Below are positions 1 to 13,234 of a stretch of DNA of 64,000 bases, in pieces; positions within the stretch are counted from its first letter, which is position 1; every line of letters starts with the position of its first letter. The DNA comes from Chondrilla cf. caribensis (taxonomy: Eukaryota; Porifera; Demospongiae; Chondrillida; Chondrillidae). The position numbers and the translations under genes were made by a program. The stretch spans positions 4,646,080 through 4,710,079 of the forward strand of contig OZ026562.1 in the NCBI GenBank assembly GCA_964020155.1. The letters are read 5' to 3'. Below the pieces are notes generated by a model. The model worked only from the letters and a program-made list of their open reading frames with translations. It was not told the DNA's origin and did not search any database.

Positions 1-115
1 ATCATGAGTTTTTGAAAGTAATCCGCAGTAATCCTCAGTAATCCTCAGTGTTTGCAAGGGCATGTGTGCATGTAGGTGATGTGTAACTATGATGAAGCAT
101 AGGATGTAGCTTGGT
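1..115. repeat. Paralogous intron segment, copy of 2757..2850
   Basis: This stretch is nearly the same as 2757..2850, which lies just 5' (minus sense) of the first FN3 exon of gene 1. It carries an extra tandem copy of a short 'taatcctcag' motif. It therefore marks the equivalent intron-1 position of a further gene (gene 0) whose FN3 exons lie left of the window. Seen directly by comparing the two stretches. Confidence 0.75.
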
Positions 116-369
116 GTTTCCTATGAAGTAGCTTCTCCTGACTATACAACCATCCCATTTAACGAGGTTTGTAACATTAAGCTACTGTTTCGAGTTCATC
201 TCGAGGACATCTCCATACAGAGATGACTGACCAGCGATGGATATAGCTCAACATTAATGTTAAAGACGCCCATTTAAGTGAAACCAATTCGTATATAGTA
301 CAATACCCCACATGCACGCCCTCGCACGTGTACACTGAAGTTAGTACACTTTCAAAAGTATAAACTAAC

Positions 370-442
370 CTTGTCCGTGCCCGACTTGAAAGATGACCAA
401 AAGAACGTTACAAAAAGATAGTAATTTCATCTTTTGTATCAT
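370..442 (-). CDS. First exon (signal peptide) of gene 0; rest lies left of the window
   Basis: On the minus strand an ATG at 442 (or the Met codon at 430) opens a 24-codon segment: a short basic start (MIQKMK), a hydrophobic core (LLSFCNVLLVIF), then small polar residues ending GHGQ. It runs into a donor, G|GTTAGT, at 370/369. This leaves the exon in phase 1, exactly as in the other ten genes, and the GQ|G ending matches that of gene 10. The following intron begins with sequence also found in intron 1 of gene 1. This supports a ninth minus-strand family member, cut by the window edge. No FN3 domain of this gene is visible, so the family assignment rests on position, phase and the repeated intron segment. 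Confidence 0.6.
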
Positions 443-641
443 CCAGCAAATACGCTACGTACAGAAGTGCAGGACAGCGTATCGTTATGCCATTACGTCA
501 TGTCTAACAATAGATATGACTACTATTAATAGATCGTATCACAACTTCTATTCGCAAAACTATAATATAAACAATGAGAAAATAAATGCACGATCTTATA
601 GTATATAATATATGTGTTTCGAATGTTAATGGCAATCATGT

Positions 642-1338
642 TTAAGCCACCTGAAAGGCAAATACACCCATTACAGCAGTAACCATGGTAACAAAGCAAA
701 ATGTAGCTGTAGCAGCTGCACCAGGACTTTTGGTTGGCTGTGTTGTTGTTGTTGTAAAAGCTGGACAAACAAACAACAACAACAAAACAATAATAACATC
801 ACATTGATAGATACCACATGCATATGGAACATATCAAACACACACATACTGACAGGCACTCACTTTTACATGATATCTTAGACATTGAGCAGTTACTTAG
901 TATACGATGAGTAATGTCTCTGGGGAAATCCCCTGGTGGGGTGACTGGTATACCCGTGAGACTCACATCAACGTTGTAGTGAAAATCATAAAAAGTTTCT
1001 TTCTCCAAATTGGAAACACACACTCTACCACTTGCTGCATTCTTAGCAAGACTTTCTGACAGCTCAATTGTTGTAGAAGAACCAGTTGTCTTGTGATAGC
1101 GGAGTACAAACTGGTCCAGTTGAGCTGCATTGTCCTCTCCCGGGAGAGGCTGGATGCTGTAGTCCACTGCCACTGTACTGCAGTCAACAGGTTGTATTGA
1201 AGCAGTGACTAGGGAATGGATACAGGGTGGTGTTGTCAATTGATACAATAACACAATATAAACACCGACCCACCTGAAACCCTCCTCCCCACACACAAAC
1301 AAACCACACACCACATACATATGCATGCATGCACATAC

Positions 1339-1399
<61 letters not shown>

Positions 1400-3968
1400 A
1401 GACAGATTAACATGGACACAGTTGCCAATAGACATCAAGGATATTGCTGCATCTCTTGCAATGTAAACACATACAGAGAGAGCTGCTCGATGTTGCTACT
1501 GATACGAAAACATGTTTCAGAGTTACAGCTGACAATATTCCACAGAGCAAGGGTGAACTGTGACACACTACACATGGACTCACTCACCGATAGGCTGGAA
1601 CACAAACTCCACAGGTTCACTGAAGTCTCCCCATCCACTGGCTGTACGAGCTCTAATACTTACTGCGTGGGTCTTACCAATGTGGTCGTTGATGTTGTTG
1701 ATGGTGTAGCTTTTGGTGGTCCCACTCTGTTGTGGTACATCCAATCTCACACCATCAACAGTGTACTTGATGTCATACTTGGTGATCTCCCCTACGTCTG
1801 GTACTGGTTTACTCCAAATCAGAAAGGCCAAAGAGAACCTCGGTAGAATAACACGGAAGTTGGGCGGGGCTGGAACTGAGGGAAGGTGGGTATGGCTAAC
1901 GTAGTTTACACGTCACAAATATTGTACATGTATAGAGAGTGAATGAACTGCTCTAAAGACTCTGTCCTTGTTAGTAGTGATGTGATGAGAGGTCTCAATG
2001 TGGTCCTCACATGTACTGCATGAACTGGAGTGGACTCTGCACTCTACTCACCTCCTGGTGCAGTACGTCCTGTGAAACTAGCTGCATGTCTATCAGGAGC
2101 TGGACCTTGCTCATTCACTGCTAGGATCTTGAAGGTGTACTCTCTACCTGGTGACAGACCAGTGAATTGGTATGTTCTGGTGGTGACTTCAGCTACAAAC
2201 TGATCTCCTTGAGACTGATCTTCTCGAAACAACCTAAATCCAGTAATACCATCCCTGTCATTGATCTTATCTGGTGCAGGATCACTCCATGTCAGAGTTA
2301 TTGAAGTGGAAGTACTGGACACCTGAGTAACACCTCGAGGGGGACCATTGGGAACTGGAATGGGAATGGAAGTGGAATATCAGAACAAGACCTCACACCT
2401 AACACACTCGTACAATCTTACTTGCTGGTGACGTGGTCACATCTACTGTTACTGGAGTGCTACGTTCACTGCCTGAAATGGCCACAATACTCAAAGTGTA
2501 GTCGACATCTGGGATCAGTCCTGATGCAGAGTAGAAAGTGTTTGTAATAGAAAGTGGTCCAAGTTGAGGTATTCCACTTCTCTCAGAGGTGAATGTAGCT
2601 TCATATCTAGCACCACCAGTGGGTGAACCGATGAATGAGAATGTAACACCAGTGGATGTTCTACCTAATATAGTTATAGCTCCTGGAGGTTGAACTGTGA
2701 GTAGAGAAAGAGAAGAAGCAGAAGTGGTAACAAAAGACGACTCATTATCACAAATCATGAGTTTTTGAAAGTAATCCTCAGTGTTTGCAAGGGTGTGATT
2801 GCATGTAGGTGATGTGTAACTATGATGAAGCATTGGATGTAGCTTCCAGTAGCCGCAGCACTCACAAGACAAGCCCTAGTCACATGGTCGGATTGCATTA
2901 GACTGCAGTAAATCTCCCAGGATGCTCACAGTACAGTTAGGATATGTTATAGATATCTCACTAGGTACACTCCGGGGAATCGATGACCAGCTACATAGCT
3001 GCCATTTTCCAACAATATATACAGCAACTGGGCTATCTATTCAAAAGGAAATTTCAGGAAACTTTGAAACTGAAACAAGTAATTCGAGTTCAAAAACTCG
3101 TGGGTCTGCCGCCCCCCGCACTCGAAATACTTGGTGTCTTTCTTAGGTTCAGAAGAACCTTTGCTGAAGTTATTACGTTCGGCGAAGCTTCAGCGCATGA
3201 ATTCTAGCCCCTAAAAATTGCTATCTATTCCCTTAAAAAATCTTTGCTAGAACAGTACCATTAGATACAACATCTTTAATATCATCCCTATTTACTTTCC
3301 TGCTTCTTACCATCTCAATCATTAGTGTAACTTTCTTCCACCTGTGTAACTAGTATACAGTTAAATAGGCTTCAGTAAGGGCAAACATTCAAGGAGATGT
3401 TAGGGTATGGTGGATAACCAGTGTCCAGCTGTACACTCACTCAAAGCTGTTCACGCCCATTGCTGTCAGTGCACATTTAGTAAATAATGTACTGGACATG
3501 GATGGGAACCTATTGATGAAGGGCTTCACCATAAGATAAACCTCCACACTAGTATGTCAGGTATGTACACTATGTGAATTTATATGAACAATGTACGCAT
3601 ACGAGAGAATTGGGGATCAAGTGTTTACCATTTTGGCATGTTTATCAATTACCTTTGAACTCAACACCACATCAGTATACAGTCAAAAGTACTGTATGGG
3701 TCATTACATCACCCATGGACGTTATTCGTGGTTGTGCATGCATATCGGTGCTGTTACAACCATTATCTCTACCCTGACTATGGTAGGTATTTTCACTGGT
3801 CAGTGAGTGTATAGTGAACATTGGACTGTCATGACTTGACACTAATGGTTCAGAAAATGGCACAATGTGTGGGTTTAGTTCCCAATCACCCGCATACTCA
3901 TACTCATGCACACACATGCAATGTGGCATGCACTCAACACCCACCCACACACACACACATGCACGCAC

Positions 3969-4037
<69 letters not shown>

Positions 4038-4573
4038 GACTGGTTTGGTGGGTTCAGGTTTATTACCCTTGTTATGTGGATTGGACATAATTATTCTCTT
4101 ACATATTATGGTCTATGATCAAATGGCGGGACGGATCAAAAGGGCATGTGTAGGTCGAAGTGTACTATCAATAGTGTGTTTCCGTTTTCATTTTCATTAA
4201 GGGCGGACATCGAGTTGAAATTATTCGTTAATTATCGGCTCACTGATCGAGACGGAGAACGTGAAATCTCAGTGAAGCGCGATACAAGAGTAAAATCACC
4301 ACATTCACGCATATGTGCGATTGTGTGGACTACGCAGTATAAGAAATGGTATATTATAGCTGACACCAACCTTCTAATAATATGTATACAGTTCACAATG
4401 ATAATTTAAAGTAGAGAAGAAAATGTAATCGGAAAATAAAACTTCAAAAACCCCCGTAAACCACCGATAAAAGAGGACACGAACGATACGTTGCATTTTG
4501 AATACAACTCACCAACTCCGTTCACCTCTAGAAGAAGGGCGGACAGTAGAAATACAAACAAATCCTTTCTCAT
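642..4573 (-). CDS. Gene 1: FN3 surface protein, subfamily A, short stalk (458 aa)
   Basis: Minus-strand exons: 4573..4513, 2694..2422, 2354..2052, 1869..1588, 1208..870, 760..642. All junctions are GT..AG and phase 1. The lengths sum to 1377 nt, an uninterrupted frame of 458 residues. Order: signal peptide ([19 protein letters not shown]), degenerate FN3-A, canonical FN3-B (ITLTW and [10 protein letters not shown] motifs), FN3-C, a Cys-containing FN3-like domain, then a final exon with only a short Thr run ([11 protein letters not shown]) before a hydrophobic C-terminus ([15 protein letters not shown]). I infer a cell-surface protein with a GPI or short membrane anchor. It differs from genes 2 and 3 in having almost no mucin-like stalk and an unrelated tail. 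Intron 1 (1.8 kb) holds a repeat fragment and (CA)n. Ligand unknown. Confidence 0.8.
1340..1394. repeat. (CA)n microsatellite in gene 1 intron 4
   Basis: An almost pure CA tract in the intron between FN3-C (ends 1588) and the Cys-containing domain (starts 1208) of gene 1. Gene 2 and gene 3 carry similar tracts one intron further on. Confidence 0.95.
3074..3215. mobile_element. Dispersed repeat R1, truncated copy in gene 1 intron 1
   Basis: Begins with 'caagtaattcgagttc' and soon meets an inverted counterpart 'actcgaaatacttg', giving a hairpin around a C/G-rich 'gctgccgcccc' core, then continues to 'cgcatgaattctagcccc'. Two longer copies sit at 6476..6806 and 8030..8800. It has no ORF and looks like a non-autonomous element. 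Confidence 0.6.
3948..4036. repeat. (CA)n microsatellite in gene 1 intron 1
   Basis: A CA tract with a few GC interruptions at its left end, inside the large first intron of gene 1. Between 3220 and 3950 and between 4040 and 4510 I see no exon that fits the family. Confidence 0.9.
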
Positions 4574-5303
4574 GGTTCAATGTAGCGCCGATCTTCCGAA
4601 ACGACTTGGAGAGCTCTTCGACCAACAGATGTAGAAGTGGTCAGAATTCAGTAGCGAGGTCTCAACTAGTTCCAAACGACAACCGTACCCCAGTAGCAAG
4701 ATAATCGCTGAACGTGGATTCGACGATACAACCGAAGCCGTTCAGTTAGCGGACCAAAATAGGGAAGAATACCATACAAATTCAAACACCAAACACGATG
4801 TACAGTACCGCATGTACACTGTATAATATCCCAGATACACCGCCGTACATTACCATACAGTTTGTACTACCGTCCCACGAGACGAGCAGACCGTAATAAA
4901 CTAAACACATGCCCGCTACGTATATGCGAGAAGCCATAAAATTCTTAATTGATTACGATGAAATCAGAAACTACATGAATTCCGTTAACCACTATTGACC
5001 TAAACTAGCTATGTACTCCATCCTTGTGTACCTAGTCTCACATGGCTTTACCATTGGGCTGGAGCATCAAATTCAGCATGCAGATTGTGTGTATATTGTG
5101 TGTGTATACTGTTTGTGTGATGTGTGTATGTGTGTATGTGTGTTGTGTGTTGTGTGTATGTATATATGTTTGTGTGATGTGTGATGTGTGTGCATACGTG
5201 TGTGTGTGTATATATGTTCGTGTGTTGTGTATATAAATGTGTGTGTGTGTATATGTTTATGGGATGCGTATGCGTGTGCGCGTGTGTGTTGTGTGTGTGT
5301 GTG

Positions 5304-5384
<81 letters not shown>

Positions 5385-5566
5385 CTGCCTCCTCTATACA
5401 TGGCTGTTCATGTCAGTCCTCCAGACATATTGACCCAATAGCATAACTTCTCATAAATACAGAGAAAGATGCATTATTTCACCAATTTATAAATACATCA
5501 TGTTAATGTTGATCAAAAGTTCACAAGAGAATAAATGATTCCACAATCCAGTTTAAACTTGTAGAA
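4574..5566. other. Gap between gene 1 start and gene 2 stop; contains a long (GT)n tract
   Basis: It holds the presumed gene 1 promoter (no clear TATA box), AT-rich sequence, and a TG-rich region from about 5085 that becomes a pure GT run at 5306..5383. The first ~100 bases above the gene 1 ATG resemble those above genes 2 and 3, so some 5'-flank homology is kept. No coding exon recognised. Confidence 0.6.
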
Positions 5567-6004
5567 TTAAATGAGGTAAATAATGACTGCAAACAAAATG
5601 GCAAAAATGGAAGTGGAAACACAGCACTGACTGCCACCACTAGTAGGGCTTGAGGAAGGGGTAATAGTATCTGTGTCTGGGGTGGTAGTGGGTGTGGTTG
5701 CAGTGGTAGTGGGTGTGGCTACAGTGGTAGGGGGTGTGGTTGCAGTGGTAGTGGGTTTGGTTGCAGTGGTAGTGGGTGTGGTTGCAGTGGTAGTGGGTTT
5801 GGTTGCAGTGGTAGTGGGTGTGGTTGCAGTGGTAGGGGGGGTGGTTGCAATGGTACTAAATTGGGTTGTAGGGATATTTGTGGTTGCTGTGGGACTTGGA
5901 GTGACAGAACTGGTAGTTGATAGATCTGTAGTGATCAAAAGTAACAGTGAAGGATGACTTATACATGGACTTGACATGAATTTGTTTACTTGTGAACACA
6001 TAAT

Positions 6005-6057
<53 letters not shown>

Positions 6058-8939
6058 TACCTCTGCAGTCATTTGGTATACGATAAGTAATGTCTCTAGG
6101 GGAATCCCCTGGTGGGGTAATTGGTATGCCAGTGAGAGTCACATCAACGTTGTACCTGAAATCGTAAAAAGTATCTTTCTCCAAATTATGCACATAAACT
6201 GTACCACTTGAAGTGTTTGTACTGATGTCTTCTGACAGCTCAATTGTTGCAGAAGAACCAGTTGTCTTGTGATAGCTGAGTACAAACTGGTCCAGTTGAG
6301 CTGCATTGTCCTCTCCTGGGAGAGGCTGAATGATGTAGTCCACTGCCACTGTACTGCAGTTGACAGGTTGTATTGAAACATTGACTAGGGAATGAATATA
6401 ATAGAATAAATATGTACTGTGTGACACACTACACATGGACTCAGTTGAAACAGTGACTAAGGAATGAATATAAAAAAACAAGTAATTTGAGTTAATAAAC
6501 TCGTGGGGCTACCGCCCCCCCCCCGCACTCGAATTACTTGCACGTCTTTTTAGGTTTAGAAGAACCTTCGCTGGAGTTATTACATTTGTCGGAGCTTCAG
6601 TGCATGAATTTTAGCCCCAATTTCAAATTGTCGTTGTTCGAAATCGGCCATCTTTATTTCGCGTAATATAATTATAATATAAATTCATTGTTGCTGTTAT
6701 ACGTAGGATTATGTATTATATATATATACATATATCTATCGGACGAGTGTTACATACCGGAAGTCAAAATGAAAACAATATAGGGGCTGCCTGCTGCAGC
6801 CCCCAATAAATAAATACTGTGTGACACACTACACATGGACTTACTCACCGATAGGTTGGAACACAAACTCCACAGGTTCACTGAAGTCTCCCCATCCACT
6901 GGCTGTACTAGCTCTAATACTCACTGCGTGGGTCTTACCAATGTGGTCATTGATATTGTTGATAGTGTAGCTTTTGGTGGTCCCACTCTGTTGTGGTACA
7001 TTCAATCTCACACCATCAACAGTGTACTTGATCTCATACTTGGTGATCTCCCCTACGTATGGTACTGGTTCACTCCAAATCAGAAAGGCCAAAGAGAACC
7101 TCGGTAGAATAACACGGAATGTGGGCGGGGCTGGGACTGAGGAAAGGTGGGTGTGGCTAAAGTAGTTTACATGTCACAATCCTTGTTGGTAGTGATGTGA
7201 TGAGAGGTCTCAATGTGGTCCTCACATGTACTGCATGAACTGGAGTGGACTCTGCACTCTACTCACCTCCTGGTGCAGTACGTCCTGTGAAACTAGCTGC
7301 ATGTCTATCAGGAGCTGGACCTTGCTCGTTCACTGCTAGGATCTTGAAGGTGTACTCTCTAGCTGGTGACAGACCAGTGAATTGGTATGTTCTGTTGGTG
7401 ACATCAGCTACAAACTGATCATCTTGAAACAACCTAAATCCAGTAATACCATCCCTGTCGTTGATCTTATCTGGTGCAGGATCTCTCCATGTCAGAGTTA
7501 TTGAAGTGGAAGTACTGGACACCTGAGTAACACCTTGAGGTGGACCATTGGGAACTGGAATGGGAATGGAAATGGAATATCACAACAAGACAACACACCC
7601 AACACACTCATACAATCTTACTTGCTGGTAAAGTGGTCACATCTACTGTTGCTGGAGTGCTACGTTCACCGCCTGAAATGGCCACAATACTCAAAGTGTA
7701 GTCAACATCTGGGATCAGTCCTGATGTAGAGTAGAAAGTGTTTGTCACAGAAAGTGGTCCAAGTTGAGGTATTCCACTTCTCTCAGAGGTGAATGTAGCT
7801 TCATATGTAGCACCACCAGTGGATGAACCGATGAATGAGAATACAACACCTGTAGATGTACTACGTATTATAGTTATAGCTCCTGGAGGTTGAACTGTGA
7901 GTAGAGGGAGAGAAGAAGTAGAAGGGGTAACAAACAACTTATAACATCTCTGGCAACCCAGCTGTGGTAGGTATGGTATTAACCTCTGTGGGAACGTTCT
8001 TTCCCACAGTGGTGAATTGCATCATGAAAAAACAAGTAATTCGAGTTCAAAAACTCGTAGGGCTGCCACCCCCGCACTCAAATTACTTGGATGTACTTCT
8101 TAGGTTTAGAAGAACCTTCGCTGAAGTTATTACGATCGGCAGAGCTTCAGCACATGAATTCTAGCCCAATTTCTAGTTATTGGTATTCAAAATCGGCCAT
8201 CCTTATTTCGCACAATATAAATGATAAATTATAATATAATAATATAATAATAATAATAATAATGCATGCTAAATTCATCAACACATATCATCTAATGCAT
8301 GCACATTCCATTTTGTATGTCCATGCTTCAACTGTCATTTACCCCCCCCCCCTCTAATCTCCGTAGTTTACCCATCTTACCAACCACACTATCTTACATG
8401 TACCCCACTTTATAAGTGCTGTAATTAAAAAGCTCCACAACATACACTTTGATCTCCTGCTATTTTTCATTGTAGTTTGCATGTTGCTTCAAATTCATTA
8501 CGGCATCCTGATTGTTTCCCCACCCCATTACTCTACTCAAATTTTATAACAGGCTGCATCACATGTTGATTGCAGACCTTCAGCCCTTCACTCACCCTTT
8601 ATCTCACTAATTTTTCACAGTTCCTCACCCTGTCACCATGTGGCTGTAAAGCAGTGTTCAATTCAATTCAATTCAATGTATAAAATTTCATCGTTGTGGG
8701 TATGCATAGGAACACATACTATATTATAACTATTGGACGAGTGTTACATACCAGAAGTTGAAATGAAAATATGGGCTGCCTGTGGTAGCCCCTAACAAAC
8801 AAACAGAGTTATATGATATTATTGAGATACGATCATTTTTGGAGTCAATCTGTGTGCTGATAATCAATTGATGGGATCAATACTTGCCCCATGTAATAAA
8901 AATTATTGTAATATATGTAGTAATAATAAAATTATTGCA

Positions 8940-8983
<44 letters not shown>

Positions 8984-9917
8984 AATATATATTTGTGTAC
9001 AATGTATATATTGTAATTATTGTACTATATGTCGTATGTCATTGGGGCTGGACCCAATTGGTTGACCACAAGTACATCAGGTGTGCGTCAAACCCTCTGG
9101 TGTGAAGGTTATCCACTTCTCCTTTGCTATCACTGCAGTAGGGAGCTATGACGACCTGCAGATGGTCCCCTTGGTTGAACCCGAGAGCTATGAGTGGTGG
9201 TGGTGAGAAGGCTGCCCCTATGAGTCCAAATATGGTCAAACAAAGTGCTGTTCCAGACCCAAACATGCATTGATTGGCAGACAACTTGTAAGGATTCTGA
9301 AGTCATTTCAATTTGAGTTGACTTTCTATGAAGGTACATCTTTGATCCAGCTACCACCAAATTAGGTCATTTTAAGTTTCCTGAGAACCCATGTCTGGTC
9401 CTATGTACAGCACAGGCTATAGCAGACCAGCCAGCTGAACCCAGACACCCCTCAACTGTGTGAATACGGGTCAAGGGCTTTATTTGTGCAGTACCTGCCT
9501 AATGAAAGCAATGATGGCCACCTTATATCTGCAGTCTTAGCCAATTTGCATGAAAAGCTGTTTGTAGGTTTCTACTATATCTTGTTGAAGATACTGTTAT
9601 TAATCCTCTGCTACAAGGAACACTTTTTGGTGTTTTGTTTGACTATGCCAAATGAGAGCAGGCAAACCTGAGCTGTGGTCAATGTTTGCACAGACCAAAC
9701 AACTCTCAATTGGACCAGTACACTAACAAGGGATTTGTAGTGGAGTGTGTGTAATGAGGTGTGTGTACTGTTTCGAGGGTGGTTATTGATAACCTCTCAC
9801 CTGGTCTAATGCCAGTTTCAATTGTTTACTATTGGTACAGAGGAGATTGGGGTTACCATTGCAAGATAGTAATGTTTAAGGAGTGATAACTACAATGTTT
9901 AGTCTATTTCCTGTGTA

Positions 9918-9980
<63 letters not shown>

Positions 9981-10847
9981 CACACACACACACAAATAAA
10001 AACACATAATAATACACACATACACACACATATACACACGCACTCACTTATACATACACACAATACCCACACACGATATATACAGGGTTGGGTCTATAGC
10101 TACAAAATCTCCACACAGTTTGTTACTCCAGTCACCATGTACATCAAGTACCATGGGCAACATGCAGTCACTGTAACCAAGTATTGATCAGTCCATACAA
10201 CTCAGTAACTAATCACATTTTAGAATTATCTGGTTGAATAAGATCAGGCCAATTAGGTACTAATCTCATTTGAAGACTTTGTAAGTGCATCAATTGGATT
10301 ATTTCACCCCAATCTAATTTTGCTGTCACCTTGATTCGCCTATACAATGACCTATATCTGAATGAGTGTGCTGCAGGGCGGTATACCCGCTAATACTCAC
10401 TACTACACAGTATACTCGTAGAGTATCTGTGGTCTGTATAGCTGTGTCTGTGTGCGTACCAGTTTCCATGGCTCATGACCCACAGGTCATCAACCCAAAC
10501 TTATGGTTATGGTTATGGAGACTTATTTAAACTGGGAAGGCCTTTAGCCAGAGGCTACTTTACAAGGCACCCAGTATATATAACTTAACATTGTGCGTGT
10601 TAGTTGGCCGCCAACACTCTACGCGCGCACGACTATACGGTGACGTAGCTATAATTTTATTATAAACGTGTTGTAAACCTGGACCGCGCGGGCGCGAGTA
10701 GCTGTTGAAAATTATAAGTTCTCTCCCTCGAACCATACCATCGAATCGGTTAATATCATACATATTACATTTAACAAGAAACTCACCAACTCCGTTCACC
10801 TCCAGAAGAAGAGCGGACAGTAGAAATACAAATAACACCTTCCTCAT
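5567..10847 (-). CDS. Gene 2: FN3 surface protein, subfamily A, Thr-rich stalk (528 aa)
   Basis: Minus-strand exons: 10847..10787, 7894..7622, 7554..7267, 7130..6849, 6384..6061, 5925..5567. All are phase 1 and the total of 1587 nt closes on 528 residues. Order: signal peptide ([19 protein letters not shown]), degenerate FN3-A, canonical FN3-B, FN3-C, a Cys-flanked FN3-like domain, then an exon coding a Thr stalk of 7-residue units (ATTPTTT type). The tail is SGGSQCC plus a hydrophobic C-terminus (IFAILFAVIIYLI), a typical GPI-signal layout. The donor of the domain-D exon lies directly against the (CA)n tract at 6007..6054. Intron 1 (2.9 kb) contains a segment (about 9030..9450) homologous to intron 1 of gene 3 (about 15290..15710), so the whole gene was duplicated. 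Probable mucin-like adhesion or recognition protein; ligand unknown. Confidence 0.82.
6007..6054. repeat. (CA)n tract next to a splice donor of gene 2
   Basis: The CA run starts a few bases inside the intron after the domain-D exon (donor at 6060/6059) and forms much of the 135-bp intron. Length changes here would sit close to the donor. Confidence 0.95.
6476..6806. mobile_element. Dispersed repeat R1, about 330-bp copy in gene 2 intron 4
   Basis: Left end 'caagtaatttgagtt' with a nearby inverted 'ctcgaattacttg'. The middle matches copy 3 ('aaatcggccatc...tttatttcgc'). The right end is a hairpin, 'ggggctgcctgctgcagcccc'. No ORF. It inserts between FN3-C and the domain-D exon of gene 2. Confidence 0.65.
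8030..8800. mobile_element. Dispersed repeat R1, long copy in gene 2 intron 1
   Basis: It has the same left end and right end as the 6476..6806 copy ('ggacgagtgttacatacc' followed by 'gggctgcctg..tagcccc') but about 450 bp of extra sequence between them. The extra part is AT-rich and may be a later insertion. No ORF seen. Confidence 0.55.
9918..10060. repeat. (CA)n microsatellite in gene 2 intron 1
   Basis: A pure CA run to about 9978, then a degenerate CA/TA-rich tail. The matching place in gene 3 intron 1 (about 16150..16225) has only short, broken CA. Confidence 0.9.
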
Positions 10848-11474
10848 GGTCGTCGTAACCGCTCCGATCCAACGTATAGTTCCTTCACCGCAGAGCTTCG
10901 AACTATATCCACCACTTTCCAGTCCAACGACTCCCCGCACACCACGTGAACAGCTGCAGGTTCTCCTCGGTAGCCTGCTGGGATGAACAGGCGGTGTCAC
11001 TAAACCAATTTAACGTTGATTTGTCGACTAGCTGCTACAGCAGGAACCTTTCTTTGATCTGTAGAAAATTGAAAATAGAATAGGAAGCCATTTCCTAATT
11101 GATTATAACCCGCAATGATTAGTATAGTATAATTACCGAGCGGTTTATACCGCGAGGTTATCTGTTTCCGTCGCATAGGGCTGTCCAGAGTTGGCGCCCA
11201 CTCATTTGATTAATTTCCGGGTTACAAAGTCTAGATTTTGTCCGACCACATGACGTCATAATTATAAAAATGGAGGCGAGAAGCGGGTCTGGGCTACGCG
11301 AGACTAATAGGGAGCCTAGCTGGGTGAAGTACAAACGAGTGCATGAAACCATGTATGCCCTATGTTACCCACAGTCACATTTATCTGTCCTTATTTTATA
11401 GATGAATCACAAAATAGCACATATCATAGTCAAATTACAACACACGTCTTTAATGCATGTATGTGTACATGTTT

Positions 11475-11543
<69 letters not shown>

Positions 11544-12185
11544 GTGTGTTTGTGACATGTCTTCGTGTGTTCATGTGTGCATGAGTTATGTGTTTGTACA
11601 AACGAGCACATGCATGCAGGGTAACCAACTTCACTATAGTATGTGTACCAGTTCAGTTCCTGTTGGCCCACTGGCCTTCAGATGTCATACACACAGCCTG
11701 CATCCACACAAGTGCACACACTTGTATGGCTGCAGTCTGTATACATTACTTCATGCAGTGAAAGACTCAAAGACCAACACTAATGATTTCCTAGTGGTGA
11801 GTTAATGGTGGTCGCCTAACTGACTACTGAGGTGCTGTATACATTGAGACCTGTGCACATGTGAGCTATATGCAACACCTATGGAGCCTCTAGATGTGGA
11901 GACCAACTGTTAACATTGTGTAACACGAGTTACACTCATATCAGACCTCACATACAGTTGTGGTGTAATACAAACCATGTACTGTGTAATATGTAACAGA
12001 TGACTCAGTTTGAGTAGTGACCAATAGTTTGATACGCCAGCTGAATCAATTGAGAACACAATAAACAATTATTATTTTCAAAACCCAAATTATTAAAGCA
12101 AATTAATACAAAACTCATGGTTAGTCTTACTCTTAGTACTCAATTCACTCTGATATGATGTCCACTAAGGAGTTTAAATTCTGAG
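10848..12185. other. Gap between gene 2 start and gene 3 stop
   Basis: It includes the gene 2 5' flank, a GC-richer patch near 11150..11350 with no clear gene, a (GT)n tract at 11479..11549, and a 3'-flank block (about 11700..12040). That block is clearly related to the 3' flanks of gene 4 (about 17990..18180) and gene 5 (about 24560..24760), with shared 'tatggctgca', 'gtatacattact' and 'aacagatg.ctcagtt' motifs. No coding exon seen. Confidence 0.6.
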
Positions 12186-13105
12186 TTAAATGAGGTAAAT
12201 GATGACTGCAAGCAAAATGGTGAAAATGGAAGTGGAAACACAGCACTGACTGCCACCACTAGTAGGGCTTGAGGAAGGGTGAATATCAACTGTGCCTGAG
12301 GTGGTAGTGGGTGTGGCTGCAGTGGTAGTGGGTGTGGCTGCAGTGGTAGTGGGCAGGGCTGTAGTGGTAGTGGGTGTGACTGCAGTGGTAGTGGGCAGAG
12401 CTGCATTTGTACTGGATGGGGTTGTTGTTGTAGTAGGCCGTACGTCTGTGGTAATGAGCAGTGATGCTGTGGTACTGGGTGGGGCTGTAGTTGTACCACG
12501 CAGGGCTGTAGTTGTACTGGGCAGGGCTGTAGTTGTACTGGGTGGGGCCTTAGTTGTACTGGGTGGGGCCTTAGTTGTACTGGGTGGGGCTGTAGTTGTA
12601 CTGGGTGGGGCTGTAGTGGTACTGGGTGGGGCTGTAGTGGTACTGGGCGGGGCTGTAGTGGTACTGGGCAGGGCTGTAGTTTTACTGGGTGGGGCTGTAG
12701 TGGTACTGGGCGGGGCTGTAGTGGTACTGGGCAGGGCTGTAGTGGTACTGGACGTGGCTGTAGTTTTACTGGGCGGGGCTGTAGTGGTACTGGGCAGGGC
12801 TGTAGTGGTACTGGGCGTGGCTGTAGTTTTACCGGGCGGGGCTGTAGTGGTACTGGGCGTGGCTGTGGTGGTACTGGGTGTGGCTGTAGTGATACTGGGC
12901 GTGGCTGTAGTGGTACTGGGCAGGGCTGTAGTTTTACTGGGTGGGGCTGTAGTAGTACTGGGCGGGGCTGTAGTTGTACTGGGCAAGACTGTAGTTGTAC
13001 TGGGCGGGGCTGTAGTTGTACTGGGTGTGGCTGTAGTTGTACTGGGTGGGACTGCTGTTGTAGTAGGCAGTACCTCAGTGGTACTGAGCAGGGATGTAGT
13101 CGTGG

Positions 13106-13187
13106 CTGGATGAACATGAAAAAAATTAAATCCAGAAACATTCATGACCATATGTACACACAGTACACACACACACATGCACGCGCA

Positions 13188-13232
<45 letters not shown>
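13106..13232 (-). repeat. Extra intron of gene 3 made largely of (GT)n
   Basis: In minus sense the coding frame reads ACC CGA T and then enters GTGTGT..., which serves as the donor. The intron ends 'tttttttcatgttcatccag', with the acceptor before CCACGACTAC. Both junctions keep phase 1. Gene 2 reads straight through the matching place. The GT run is 13196..13232 on the plus strand as CA. Confidence 0.65.

Positions 13233-13234
<2 letters not shown>

Noticed and set aside
12292..13113. Long plus-strand ORF rich in Gly/Val opposite the gene 3 stalk
   Set aside because: It is the antisense of the 21-bp Thr-codon repeat; the minus frame has the splice sites, tail and family homology. The same holds for the plus ORFs at 18708..20966 and 24999..25949.
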